NCBI GenBank assembly: GCA_900541475.1
Contig: UQJV01000001.1
Coordinates: 1-64,000 of the forward strand
From: an uncultured Collinsella sp.
GTDB lineage: Bacteria; Actinomycetota; Coriobacteriia; Coriobacteriales; Coriobacteriaceae
Length of the DNA: 64,000 nucleotides
Reading direction: 5' to 3'
The number at the start of each line of letters is the position of its first letter. The stretch's first letter is position 1. Positions 47,454 to 56,872 of the stretch are shown piece after piece. The position numbers and the translations under genes were made by a program. The notes under the pieces were generated by a model that ran no database searches, was not told where the DNA came from, and saw nothing but the letters and a program-made list of their open reading frames with translations.

Positions 47454-47610
47454 AAAACTATGCCGGTTTACGGGGCTGGATAGCGAACCTCCGACCATAC
47501 AGAAAATCGCAAAAACAAAACCGCAGGTAGAACGCCTGCGGTTTTTCATTAAACGCGGTTATGGTCAGGGGTATCGGGTCAAACGTAGTAGATGGGCCAG
47601 TTTTGAGGCG
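47454..47610. repeat. Chimeric composite palindrome, arm type A (left) and B (right)
   Basis: The left arm CAAAACTATGCCGGTTTACG... (47454-47477) is the A arm of the 28469 element. The right arm CAAACGTAGTAGATGGGCCA... (47581-47610) is the B arm of the 28731 element. They are not complementary. The core hairpin AAAACCGCAGG (47518-47528) with CCTGCGGTTTT (47536-47546) is intact. Confidence 0.8.
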
Positions 47611-47620
47611 AGCACCACCA

Positions 47621-47660
47621 ATTGATCCCCCGGGGACGGAAGAAAGCGGATCATTTTTGC
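47621..47660 (+). repeat. GGATC-type flanking module, third copy
   Basis: TTGATCCCCCGGGGACGGAA followed by GAAAGCGGATCATTTTTG, in inverse orientation to the copies at 28.7 and 28.9 kb. Confidence 0.55.
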
Positions 47661-47702
47661 CTGATGGTTCCGAGTCGCACCCGTTTTCCTGCGAAAATGC
47701 CG

Positions 47703-47818
47703 TGTCTCAACTTTGGTGAGACATTTGTCTCACGCCCAAAACGGAATCTGGAGCATGTGTCACCTGCCCAAATTGTGTCTCATTTCGTAACTTTAGGCTG
47801 TTGCAAGGTCTGAGACCG
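47703..47818 (+). promoter_or_regulatory. TGTCTCA/TGAGACA motif cluster upstream of the adhesin gene
   Basis: TGTCTCA at 47703 and 47776, a perfect dyad TGAGACA-TT-TGTCTCA at 47717-47732, and GGTCTGAGACC near 47808. Four related sites within 120 bp of the start suggest a repressor or activator binding region for the adhesin gene. Confidence 0.5.
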
Positions 47819-47834
47819 CGAGAAGGGAGACGCG

Positions 47835-50800
47835 ATGAGTAAGTACACGAGGGGTCTCTTGGCGGTGATACTTGCCGTAGTGCTTGTGTTGCCGGCTGCA
47901 GCATTTGCCATGCTGCCCGAGGCCAACGCCAGGTCCAGCACCGGAATGGACGGACCGACAATGACCGGAAAGGTCGTCGACCCCGACACCAGCAACTACT
48001 GGAAGTTCTGGGCCGGCGGCTATAACGGAAAGGAAGTAACAACTCAAAACGTCGGCCGAATCTGGACCGACAAGACGGTCAAGGCAGTCGAGAGCGGGGA
48101 TTCGGATTTCCTGACCACGCTGTCTGCCATCTCTTCGACATCCGATACGACGATTTCCGGCAAGCCGCTCGACATCGTGATGGTGCTGGATGCTTCTGGC
48201 TCGATGGACGACCCTATGGGCACGGGCGACAACACAAAGCGCATCGATGCGCTAAAGACGGCCGCCAATACCTTTATTGACGCCATCGCCGCGCAAAACC
48301 AAAGCTTTACAGATGCGTCCAAGCAGCATCGGGTTGCCATCGTAAAGTTTGCGGGCAAGAAGAAGACTGATAAGGTCGGCAACGACACTTATCGTGATGG
48401 ACGGTACACCTACAACTACTCGCAGACCATGAAGAACCTGACGTCCTGCAAGGGCAAGGATGCGGATAGCCTCAAGGACACGGTTGGCAACATCAATCCT
48501 GCCGGTTCCACGCAAGCCGACTATGGTCTGGAGCTGGCCGAGAACATTACTATTAATTCTGGTCGTGCAGATGCCAAGAAGATTGTTGTGTTCTTTACCG
48601 ATGGCTCACCTACGAGTTCAAGTGGATTCCAGGCAAGTGTTGCCGATAGCGCCATCGCTAGCGCCAAGAGCCTCAAAGCTAATGGTGCCGACATTTATAC
48701 TATTGGCATCTTTAACGGAGCAAATCCCAGCGCCGACCCCACAGCTGAAGGCACGAGCAAAGTGAACAAGTTCATGCATGCTGTGTCGAGCAACTATCCT
48801 GGTGCCACGTCAAGCATCTCTTTCTGGGGCGAGTGGGTCATCGACTATGGCACGCGTGCGGAAAACTCCGACTACTACAAGTCGGCAACCAGCGCCTCTG
48901 AGCTCGAGAAAATCTTCGAAGAGATCTCGGGAAGCATTATCCAAACTGGTTACCCGACAGAAGTTCACAGCGGTTATGGCGAGCATAAGTCCGGCTACAT
49001 CACGTTTACCGATGAGCTGGGCGACTTTATGCAGGTCGACAACTTTACGTCCGTCGTGTATGGTGGCGAGACGTTTGAAAAACCGTCAAAGAAGCCCGAG
49101 GGTAACGTCGACACCTACACATTTTCTGGTGCCGCTGCGAACCTGGTCATCACCGTTCAGCATGCCGAAGAGGGCAAGCCTCAGACCGGCGATATCGTAA
49201 CGGCTAAGATTCCTGCGTCGCTGATTCCGCTGCGCCACTTTAAGATCACCGACGGCGTTCTTACGGTCGACAATACTGAGCCCATCCAGGTGAACTACAC
49301 CTCGAGCGTTAAGAAAGAAGCGCTCGATAACCTCTTTACGCCCAAGAACGTAAAGGGGCTCGAGGACTACATCAAGAGCAATACGACCACCGCGGAGAAC
49401 GGTTCCAAGACCGTTAACTTCTACGCGAACAAGTGGAACGCTGGCGCGCTGGGCGATACGATCGCGAACTTTGAGCCTGCCGACACCAACCGCTATTACT
49501 ATTTCCAGAAGCAGACCCCCATTTACACGGATAAGAACTGCACGACGCCTGCAACGGGTTCGCTGCCTGTCGGCAGCAAGTATTACTACAAGGATGAGTT
49601 TGAGGCGCTGGGCGCAGACGGAAAGGCCGAATCCCGTACTGCTGTTATTGAGTTTGCCGGTGAAGACGCTGCGAACTTTGAGGGCGCCGTCGTGCGCGAC
49701 GCGAGTGGAAACCTGTCGTTTAGCAAGGGAACCGCACGTCTGGCCTTTATTGATGAGCTCCACACCACCAAGGAGAGCGTGGGCGGTAACCTCACCGGCA
49801 CCGCGGCCGACGTGCTCAATCCCAAGTGGAACAACACGTCTGCCAAGTCGAACGCCACGGAGGTTGACGTTCACTTGGGCAACAACGGCAAGATCAGCTA
49901 TAAGTACGACATGACGCCGACAACGGTGGATACCAAGGCCAGCTTTGGCCTAACCAAGGTGCTCGAGGGCCGCGAGTGGACGGATGAGGACACGTTTGAG
50001 TTTGGGCTGACGTCCGAGGATAACGCCCCGATGCCCGCGTCCGCGATCGCGACTGCGACCGAGGGCAACACGGCTATCGATTTCGGTGAGATCACCTACG
50101 CCGAGCCCGGCACGTATGTCTACAAAGTCAGCGAAAAGAACGCCGGGACCACGGTTGACGGCATCGCCTACAGCAAGAACGTCGCGGAGATTACCGTGAC
50201 GGTGACGCCCAACAAGAAGGGCGAGCTGAGCGCTGATGTGAATGTAGCCTGGAGCGAAGCCGGCGTGACCGAGTTCAGGAACACCTACACTACGAATCCT
50301 GTTGAGTCCAGCGTTACCGACAAGATTGACGTAACCAAGTCCCTGACCGGGCGCGACCTTACGGCCGGCGAGTTCAGCTTTGAGTTGCGCGAGGTTAAGG
50401 GCGAGGACTCCGAGCTTATTGAGACCGTTGCGAACGCCGCCGACGGCAAGGTGACGTTCAGCCCCATCAGGTACACCGAGATCGGCCAGCACACCTACAC
50501 GCTGCACGAGGTTAAGGGCAACGCCGGTGGCATCACCTACGACGATACGGTCCACACCATCGTGACGACTATCAGCGATAACGGCAAGGGCCAGCTGGTG
50601 GCTACGCACGAGATAAAGGGCGCCGAGGGCGCCAAGAGCATCGAGTTCAAGAACGCATACAATCTGACCCCTAAGAGCTCCAGCGTCACTGACCAGGTCA
50701 AGGCGACTAAGGTCCTGACTGGACGCGAGCTTACTGCCGGCGAGTTCTCCTTCGAGCTCGTCGAGGGCGAGGACGCCAAGGTCGTCGCCACCGGTACTAA

Positions 50801-53800
50801 CAATGCCGAAGGCAAGATTACGATGAGCCCCATCGAGTACACTGCTGCCGGCAAGCACACCTATACGCTGCGCGAGGTCAAGGGCAACGCTGGCGGTATC
50901 ACCTACAGCGATGCCAAGTTCACCATCGAGACCACCATCACGGACAACGGTGACGGTACGCTCAGTGCCACGCATGTTCTGAAGGACGTCAAGGTTGCCG
51001 AGTTCAAGAACTCCTACAACGTGACCCCCGAGAGCTCCAGCGTCACCGACCAGATCACCGCGACCAAGTTCCTGACCGGCCGCGACCTCAAGGACGGCGA
51101 GTTCTCCTTCGAGCTCGTCGAGGGCGAGGGCGAGGGCGCCAAGGTCGTCGCCACCGGCACCAACAATGCCGAAGGCAACATCACGATGAGCGCCGTGAAG
51201 TACGACAAGGCCGGCAAGCACACCTACACGCTGCGCGAGGTCAACGGCGGAACCACCAGCAAGGGCATCACCTACAGCACCGCCGAATACACCATCGAGA
51301 CCACCATCACCGACAAGGGCGACGGTACGCTCAGTGCCACGCATGTCCTGAAGGGCACCGAGCCCGCCGAGTTCAAGAACTCTTACAGTGTGACCCCGAT
51401 CGACGCAGAGCTCGACTTTGGCCTGAGCAAGGCTGTCGATGGTCGCGCTTGGACGGACTCCGACGAGTTCAGCTTTACCATTACCGCCGCCGAGGGCACC
51501 CCGCTGCCCGACCCCGCAACCGTGACCGTGAACAAGAAGGACGCGAAGGACGGCATCGCCGCCATCAACTTCGGCAAGATCCGCTACACGGCTGCCGGAA
51601 CCTACAAATATGAGATCCGCGAGAACGCGGGCAACGCGGCGGGCATGACGTATGACGGACATGTCGCGACCGCCGAAGTGACCGTGACCGAGAACGGCGA
51701 GGGCGTCCTGACCGCCAACGTCACCAAGAAGGAAAGCGGACGTTTTACCAACACGTACCGCACTGAGCTCGATTACGCCGCGGCCGGCGGCCTTAAGCTC
51801 AGCAAGACCCTCTCCGGACGTCCCATGACCGAGGGTCAGTTCACCTTTACCGTGACGCCCGCCGACGAGGCCTCTGCCATCGCGCTCGGCCTGCACGAGG
51901 GCGCCAACGTGTACAAGTCCCCTGCAACGGCAGAGGCAACGGTTGGTCTGATCGACATCCTGGCTGGCCATGAGGTCAAGTTTACGCAGGCTGACGCGGG
52001 CAAGACCTTTACATACACCGTTGCCGAGAAGAACGACGGCCAGCCCGGTTACACCTATGACGACGCCGAGCGCACCGTGACGATCGCTATCGCCGACGAT
52101 GGCGCCGGCACGCTCACTGCTACCACGACCGTTACTGGCAACCCCGACAAGGGAACGCCGGTAACCGAGTACAAGACTGGTGCCGCTGCGGTCGAGAGCG
52201 CTGTGGTCCCGTTCGTCAACAGCTATAGCGCCACGACCGATGCACCTGGTGGTGCCGTTGCTCAGGTCGTTGCCACCAAGACCCTGACCGGTCGTCCACT
52301 GGCCGACGGCGAGTTCTACTTTGGCATCGCCTACGCGGGCGAGACGGAAGCCATCAGCGGTACGCCGACGTTCAACTATAACGGCCAGGTGAGCTTTGGC
52401 GCTCTGCATTACACGACCGATATGCTTGCCGACCTGGTAAGCACCGGGCGCGCCATCCGCACCGACGCGGACGGCAAGCTTGCGTGGACTATCAACTACA
52501 CAGCCTTTGAGTACACGAACTCGCTGGCCGGCATGGGCATTACCGCCGCTAAGTCGAGCTTTAGCTTTAAGGTCATCGTTATCGATAACGGCGACGGCAC
52601 CCTGACGGCGACGACCGACTACGGTGATGCCAAGCCCGTGTTCGAGAACGTCTACGGCGCCGAGGCCGTCTATGCCACGCTCGCCGGCACCAAGAAGCTC
52701 CAGGCAGACAAGGGCCTGACCCCGGCCGACATCGCGGGCAAGTTCACCTTTACCGTGACTGCCGATGAGGCGGGCGCCCCGATGCCCGAGCATACGACTG
52801 CGACCAACGACACGGCCGGCAACGTGGACTTTGGCAAGATTCGCTTTACGCTCGAGGACCTCAACCGCGCCCTGGGCGTGACGACCGATGTGACCGATAA
52901 GGTCGAGGCAGACGAAGCTGACGAAGCCGAGGCCGACGCCGACGCTGATGCCAACGCCGACGAGTCCAGCGACGAGTCCGAGCCCGCAGCCCCCACCGCT
53001 CCGCGCTCGCACACCTTTACCTATACGGTGACCGAATCCGGTAGCGCCCCTGGCGTGACCAATGACGCCAACACCGCGCGCAAGGTTTCCTACACCGTGA
53101 CCGATGACGGCGCCGGACATCTGAGCGTCGTGCGCAACGGCGACGACGGTGCCGCCTTCACGTTCACCAACACGTACGGCGTGGCACCCACCGATTCTTC
53201 CGTGACCGATCAGGTCAAGACGGTTAAGCGTCTGACCGGACGCGACCTTGCAGCTGGCGAGTTCACGTTTGAGCTGCTCGAGGACGGCGTGACTGTCGCT
53301 AGTGGCACCAACGACGCCAACGGTAACGTTACGCTGAGCCCGATTCGCTACGAGGCGCCCGGTACGCACACGTACACGCTGCGCGAGGCTTGCCCCAACG
53401 CGCTCGGCCTGTACAAGGGTGTCACCTATGACGGCACGACCTACACCGTCGTGACCACCGTCTCCGACAACGGCGACGGCACGCTGACCGCGTCGCACAA
53501 GCTCGAGGGAACTACCGAGTCGGCTGGCTTTACCAACAAGTATCACGCCATGCCCACGCAGGTTTCCATCGGCGCCATCAAGGTACTCGAGGGACGCGAA
53601 CTCAAGAAGGACGAGTTTAGCTTTAAGCTCGTTGGCGAGGACGTCGAGTCCACCGTCACCAACGATGCCGACGGCAAGATCAACTTCGACAAGTTCGAGT
53701 ACGACGAGCCCGGTACGTACGTCTACACCATCAGCGAGGTCAAGGGCGACGAGGCCGGTATGACCTACGACAAGTCCGTCTTTACCGCGACCGTTAACGT

Positions 53801-54077
53801 GGTCGACGACGGCGAGGGCAACCTCAAGGCGAACGTCGCCTTTACCAAGGGCGACAAGAGCGTCGAGGGTATCGTGTTCAACAACACGTACAAGAAGTCC
53901 GAGACGCCCGTGCCGACGCCCGATCCCGGCACGCCCAAGACCGTGACGAACATCGTCAAGACGGTCAAGGGTTTCCTGCCCACCACGGGCGACCAGCAGG
54001 CTGCCGCACTGCTCATGGCATTCGTCATAGCCATGGCCGGCGTCGGAGCCCTAGTCTGGGGTATCCGTAAGCGCTAG
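47835..54077 (+). CDS. Giant LPXTG surface adhesin: VWA domain plus ten isopeptide-type pilin repeats
   Basis: 2080 residues. The signal peptide spans about 1-33 (LLAVILAVVLVLPAAAFA). A von Willebrand A domain starts near residue 112 (IVMVLDASGSMDD, the MIDAS DxSxS motif), with FFTDGSPTSS farther on. After a linker domain (about 380-700), ten copies of an FctA/Spy0128-like repeat of about 110-140 residues follow. Each begins with a lysine before LTGR or LEGR, has an inner Glu in TYTLREV or similar, and ends with FKNSY or FTNTY, the Lys/Glu/Asn layout that forms intramolecular isopeptide bonds. One repeat (near 1690) carries an Asp/Glu/Ala-rich insert. The C terminus has a Pro stalk and LPTTGD at 2048, a hydrophobic helix and RKR. 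It probably mediates host adhesion. Confidence 0.93.
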   Translation: MSKYTRGLLAVILAVVLVLPAAAFAMLPEANARSSTGMDGPTMTGKVVDPDTSNYWKFWAGGYNGKEVTTQNVGRIWTDKTVKAVESGDSDFLTTLSAISSTSDTTISGKPLDIVMVLDASGSMDDPMGTGDNTKRIDALKTAANTFIDAIAAQNQSFTDASKQHRVAIVKFAGKKKTDKVGNDTYRDGRYTYNYSQTMKNLTSCKGKDADSLKDTVGNINPAGSTQADYGLELAENITINSGRADAKKIVVFFTDGSPTSSSGFQASVADSAIASAKSLKANGADIYTIGIFNGANPSADPTAEGTSKVNKFMHAVSSNYPGATSSISFWGEWVIDYGTRAENSDYYKSATSASELEKIFEEISGSIIQTGYPTEVHSGYGEHKSGYITFTDELGDFMQVDNFTSVVYGGETFEKPSKKPEGNVDTYTFSGAAANLVITVQHAEEGKPQTGDIVTAKIPASLIPLRHFKITDGVLTVDNTEPIQVNYTSSVKKEALDNLFTPKNVKGLEDYIKSNTTTAENGSKTVNFYANKWNAGALGDTIANFEPADTNRYYYFQKQTPIYTDKNCTTPATGSLPVGSKYYYKDEFEALGADGKAESRTAVIEFAGEDAANFEGAVVRDASGNLSFSKGTARLAFIDELHTTKESVGGNLTGTAADVLNPKWNNTSAKSNATEVDVHLGNNGKISYKYDMTPTTVDTKASFGLTKVLEGREWTDEDTFEFGLTSEDNAPMPASAIATATEGNTAIDFGEITYAEPGTYVYKVSEKNAGTTVDGIAYSKNVAEITVTVTPNKKGELSADVNVAWSEAGVTEFRNTYTTNPVESSVTDKIDVTKSLTGRDLTAGEFSFELREVKGEDSELIETVANAADGKVTFSPIRYTEIGQHTYTLHEVKGNAGGITYDDTVHTIVTTISDNGKGQLVATHEIKGAEGAKSIEFKNAYNLTPKSSSVTDQVKATKVLTGRELTAGEFSFELVEGEDAKVVATGTNNAEGKITMSPIEYTAAGKHTYTLREVKGNAGGITYSDAKFTIETTITDNGDGTLSATHVLKDVKVAEFKNSYNVTPESSSVTDQITATKFLTGRDLKDGEFSFELVEGEGEGAKVVATGTNNAEGNITMSAVKYDKAGKHTYTLREVNGGTTSKGITYSTAEYTIETTITDKGDGTLSATHVLKGTEPAEFKNSYSVTPIDAELDFGLSKAVDGRAWTDSDEFSFTITAAEGTPLPDPATVTVNKKDAKDGIAAINFGKIRYTAAGTYKYEIRENAGNAAGMTYDGHVATAEVTVTENGEGVLTANVTKKESGRFTNTYRTELDYAAAGGLKLSKTLSGRPMTEGQFTFTVTPADEASAIALGLHEGANVYKSPATAEATVGLIDILAGHEVKFTQADAGKTFTYTVAEKNDGQPGYTYDDAERTVTIAIADDGAGTLTATTTVTGNPDKGTPVTEYKTGAAAVESAVVPFVNSYSATTDAPGGAVAQVVATKTLTGRPLADGEFYFGIAYAGETEAISGTPTFNYNGQVSFGALHYTTDMLADLVSTGRAIRTDADGKLAWTINYTAFEYTNSLAGMGITAAKSSFSFKVIVIDNGDGTLTATTDYGDAKPVFENVYGAEAVYATLAGTKKLQADKGLTPADIAGKFTFTVTADEAGAPMPEHTTATNDTAGNVDFGKIRFTLEDLNRALGVTTDVTDKVEADEADEAEADADADANADESSDESEPAAPTAPRSHTFTYTVTESGSAPGVTNDANTARKVSYTVTDDGAGHLSVVRNGDDGAAFTFTNTYGVAPTDSSVTDQVKTVKRLTGRDLAAGEFTFELLEDGVTVASGTNDANGNVTLSPIRYEAPGTHTYTLREACPNALGLYKGVTYDGTTYTVVTTVSDNGDGTLTASHKLEGTTESAGFTNKYHAMPTQVSIGAIKVLEGRELKKDEFSFKLVGEDVESTVTNDADGKINFDKFEYDEPGTYVYTISEVKGDEAGMTYDKSVFTATVNVVDDGEGNLKANVAFTKGDKSVEGIVFNNTYKKSETPVPTPDPGTPKTVTNIVKTVKGFLPTTGDQQAAALLMAFVIAMAGVGALVWGIRKR

Positions 54078-54090
54078 GCGCGCTGACAGC

Positions 54091-54114
54091 GCCCGGGGCC
54101 AAAAGGCCCCGGGC
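54091..54114 (+). terminator. Hairpin after the adhesin gene
   Basis: A perfect 10-bp GC stem (54091-54100 with 54105-54114) and AAAA loop, 13 nt after the stop codon; no T-run. Confidence 0.6.
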
Positions 54115-54138
54115 CGCTGGCGAAAAGCCAAAAATGTA

Positions 54139-54180
54139 GCCGCCACGGAGGTATCTCCCTCCTCCGTGGCGGCGCTTTTG
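54139..54180 (+). terminator. Terminator of the adhesin gene
   Basis: A perfect 12-bp stem (54139-54150 with 54162-54173) followed by GCTTTTG. Confidence 0.75.
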
Positions 54181-54200
54181 TGCGTAGGCGAGAAGGGCTT

Positions 54201-54360
54201 GCCATGGAACCGGCCCATCTACTACGTTTAGTCCCTTACCCCCAACCATGCCAAAAAACGCGAAAACAAAACCGCAGGTAGAACGCCTGCGGTTTTGTTC
54301 AAAACGGGGGTATGGTTGGGGATGTCGGGTCAAACGTAGTAGATGGGCCGATTCCGTGGC
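54201..54360. repeat. Composite palindrome, arm type B/B
   Basis: Arms 54201-54230 and 54331-54360 contain CGGCCCATCTACTACGTTT and its complement with a few mismatches. The core AAAACCGCAGG/CCTGCGGTTTT hairpin (54268-54296) is intact. A GGATC-type module follows at about 54376-54409. Confidence 0.8.
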
Positions 54361-54451
54361 GGGCGCCGTCAGCCGACCTCCGCGGGCGGAAGAAAACGGA
54401 TCATTTTGGTTCCGCGAGGCCTGGGATGGTATCCGTGCGGGACTATCCGAA

Positions 54452-54605
54452 CAAAACTATGTCGGTTTACTACGATGAATTCGACATTCCCGACCATGAT
54501 TGCATTTTTCTAAATATCGCAAGCGTTCTACCTGCGGTTTTGCAAGCGCGCAATTTACCGTGGTCGAAGGTGGGCGATTCATCGTAGTAAACCGGCATAG
54601 TTTTG
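54452..54605. repeat. Composite palindrome, arm type C/C
   Basis: Arms 54452-54483 and 54575-54605 begin like type A (CAAAACTATGTCGGTTTAC) but end in TACGATGAAT where type A has GGGGC. Both arms carry the change, so pairing is kept. Only one half of the core (CTACCTGCGGTTTT) is present. A GGATC-type module follows at 54608-54647. Confidence 0.8.
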
Positions 54606-54688
54606 AGTTGATCCGTTGGGGACGGAGGAAAACGGATCATTTTTGGCTCTGTACGGCTTGCGGGGCGTCGGTATGTGACCCCACTGTT

Positions 54689-54843
54689 CCAAAACTATGT
54701 CGGTTTACGGGGCCGAATCGCGAACCCCCAACCATGCCGATAGTTGCAAGAATAAAACCGCAGGTAGATGAGCCGTCAATTTTCGAAAAAAGCAAGTATG
54801 GACGGGGTTCCTGGGTTTAGCCCCGTAAACCGGCATAGTTTTG
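54689..54843. repeat. Composite palindrome, arm type A/A, second copy
   Basis: Arms 54689-54713 and 54820-54843 match the type A arms of 28469-28634. The interior has one half of the core (AAAACCGCAGGTAGA). Together with its neighbours it fills the 826-bp gap 54078-54903 between convergent genes. Confidence 0.8.
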
Positions 54844-54903
54844 AAATGGCATTAAAGCGGTAGCAGACATTTTGCTATGCCGGGGTGGTCGGCCGTTGGG
54901 CAA

Positions 54904-55533
54904 CTACCCTCGCAGGTAGGCGATGGCGATCTGCGTGCGGTTGCGCAGGTCCATCTTTGCCAGGATTGAGCTGATGTGGTTGCGCACGGTGCCTTCGCCC
55001 ATATAGGCGGTGGCGGCGATCTCCTTGTTGTCGAGGCCGCGGGCGATGAGCTCGGCGACTTCGAACTCGCGGTCGGTTAGGCTGGCGAAGGCCGCGGGTC
55101 GGCGGAGTGTGCCCGCCTCAACGCCCGTTCCGTCAAAATTGATGTCCTCGATCGCCTTGCCCTCGAGTACGCGTTTGCCGTCCATGACTTGCGTCAATGC
55201 CGGAGGAATGGCGGCGACATCGGTCTTGATCAGGTAGCCGCGGGCACCCAGTTTGAGCGCCGACACGATGTACTCGTCATCCGAGAATGTCGTCAGAAAC
55301 ACCACGCGCGCCGAAGGGTCGCGCTCAAGGATCTCGCGCGCCGCCGAAAGTCCGTCACGCCCCGGCATCTGAATGTCGAGCAGTGCGATATCGGGCGCGT
55401 GTTCGGCATAGAGCGAAACCGCATCGTTGCGGTTGGCACCGGTGCCCACCACTTCGATCTGCGGCTGGGCGCCCAGGATAATCTTGAGCGAATCGACCAC
55501 CAAGCGGTCGTCGTCGACAACGATGAGCCTCAT
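54904..55533 (-). CDS. NarL/LuxR-family response regulator
   Basis: 209 residues. The receiver domain has the acidic pair in VVDDDRLV, the phosphoacceptor Asp in ALLDIQMPG (about residue 53), the Thr switch in FLTTFSDDEY and Lys in YLIKTD. The C-terminal HTH (SLTDREFEVAELIARGLDNKEIAATAYMGEGTVRNHISSILAKM) is LuxR type. It overlaps the kinase gene by 4 nt, so they form a two-component pair. Its likely targets are the divergent ABC exporter genes at 56873-60200, as in DesKR/LiaRS-type neighbourhoods; that is inference. Confidence 0.93.
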   Translation of the reverse strand: MRLIVVDDDRLVVDSLKIILGAQPQIEVVGTGANRNDAVSLYAEHAPDIALLDIQMPGRDGLSAAREILERDPSARVVFLTTFSDDEYIVSALKLGARGYLIKTDVAAIPPALTQVMDGKRVLEGKAIEDINFDGTGVEAGTLRRPAAFASLTDREFEVAELIARGLDNKEIAATAYMGEGTVRNHISSILAKMDLRNRTQIAIAYLRG

Positions 55534-56675
55534 CGGCCCTCATCTCCTTGTTGTTTGGGAACGGTGGCAAACACGCGCCAGCCGCCGGCGCTGGCACGCG
55601 GGCCGGCGGTGAAGGTGCCGCCAAGCGCCTCGATGCGCTCGCGCATGGAGGCGAGCCCCATGCCCTCCGCGGCGCCGCGGCTGCTTGCTTGGACCTCGCC
55701 CGCGCCATCGTCGGTAACGATGAGCTGGTAAAACGACGGATGCTCCATGCATCGTACAGTGACGGTCTGGGCGCAAGCGTGGCGCATGGTGTTGGAGAGC
55801 GCCTCGCGCAGGACCGCCGCAAAGCAGTTGGCGACGTTTGCGGGTGCATGCTCGGCCATAACTTCAAGCTCAATCTGCGGGCCGCCGTCCGAGCGCGCGC
55901 CTTCAACAATGCGTTCGAGCTGCACGGAAAGGTCGACAGCGTTGTCGTTGAGCGCGTGGACGCTGGTGCGCACAAGCTGGAGCGCCTCGTCAACCGTGCG
56001 TTTAACGTCGGCGAAATCGGCGGCGACGCCGGGCTCGTCGGCGTGGACCACGCGCAGGGCTTCGGCTTGCAGCGAGGCGCGCGCGAGCTGGTGGCCCACA
56101 TTGTCGTGGATCTCGCGCGCGATGCGGGCGCGTTCGGCGAGCGTCGCGAGCTCGACTTCGTAGTCCTGACGATCGGCGAGGTCGCGGTTGCGCGCTTCGA
56201 GCGTGAGGGCTCGTTCTTGCAGCTCGTCGCGGGTACGGCGCATGCGCTGCTGCTCGCGCTCCAACTGGGCGGTGCGTAGCGATAGCAAGGTGGCGGCAAC
56301 CGAAAGGATGGCGGTCAGCAGGAGCGTTCGGGCGGTGAGCGCGTCGGCGCGTAGGTCCGCAATGAGCGCAAAAGCAAAGACGGAGCCAATGCCCAGCGCG
56401 ACCCAGGCGTGCTCACGGCGCATGTGCCGCGCGATGTCATAGAGGGCGAGAGGCGCAAACGGCACAAACGGTGGCACGAAGACAGCCGCGATGATGTAAG
56501 CGTAACTTGCGGCCTCGCTTGCACGGCGCGTGCGTTCCCCCTGTGCGACTTCGGCCAGCGAAGCGGCAATAACGCCAAGGCAAAACGCCGCGACCAGGCG
56601 AGCGTCCACAGCAAGACCCATGGCGGCCGCAATGCAGCACGCCAGCACAATCGATTTGTCGAAAAGCCTGTTCAT
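55530..56675 (-). CDS. DesK/NarX-type sensor histidine kinase
   Basis: 381 residues. Four to six membrane helices lie in the first 150 residues with almost no extracellular domain. A helix-rich linker follows. The HisKA_3 dimerisation motif is ARIAREIHDNVGHQLARASL with the phospho-His. The HATPase has VLREALSNTMRHA (N box), DDGAGEV (G1) and GMGLASMRERI. The start ATG 56675 is chosen because the membrane domain begins there; it has no ribosome site and lies 6 nt after a TACAAT box. Confidence 0.9.
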   Translation of the reverse strand: MNRLFDKSIVLACCIAAAMGLAVDARLVAAFCLGVIAASLAEVAQGERTRRASEAASYAYIIAAVFVPPFVPFAPLALYDIARHMRREHAWVALGIGSVFAFALIADLRADALTARTLLLTAILSVAATLLSLRTAQLEREQQRMRRTRDELQERALTLEARNRDLADRQDYEVELATLAERARIAREIHDNVGHQLARASLQAEALRVVHADEPGVAADFADVKRTVDEALQLVRTSVHALNDNAVDLSVQLERIVEGARSDGGPQIELEVMAEHAPANVANCFAAVLREALSNTMRHACAQTVTVRCMEHPSFYQLIVTDDGAGEVQASSRGAAEGMGLASMRERIEALGGTFTAGPRASAGGWRVFATVPKQQGDEGR

Positions 56676-56681
56676 ACGGGT

Positions 56682-56687
56682 ATTGTA
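56682..56687 (-). promoter_or_regulatory. -10 box that would make the kinase mRNA leaderless
   Basis: TACAAT on the minus strand ends 6 nt before the kinase ATG. A start of transcription 6-8 nt downstream would fall on the ATG itself. No good -35 is seen. Confidence 0.4.
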
Positions 56688-56872
56688 CGCGATGCTGCGC
56701 GCGGGGGAGGGGCCGCCTGCGCAACCGTGACATTCCTCCCGCGCGGCAAATCGGGGGCATCGGCAGGCCGTGCGACCAAGCTCCGCACTCGTGACAAAGC
56801 TCACTGGTGCGCGCCGCCTGCTCCTGCGATGATGCAATCGTACCAGGCCGCAATCAACAGAAGGGCCGCCTC

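Noticed and set aside
49950..53546. A 1198-codon antisense frame inside the adhesin gene
   Set aside because: It mirrors the repeated sense codons, is strongly Val/Gly/His/Arg-biased and lacks a start context. The sense frame has clear domains and a sorting signal.
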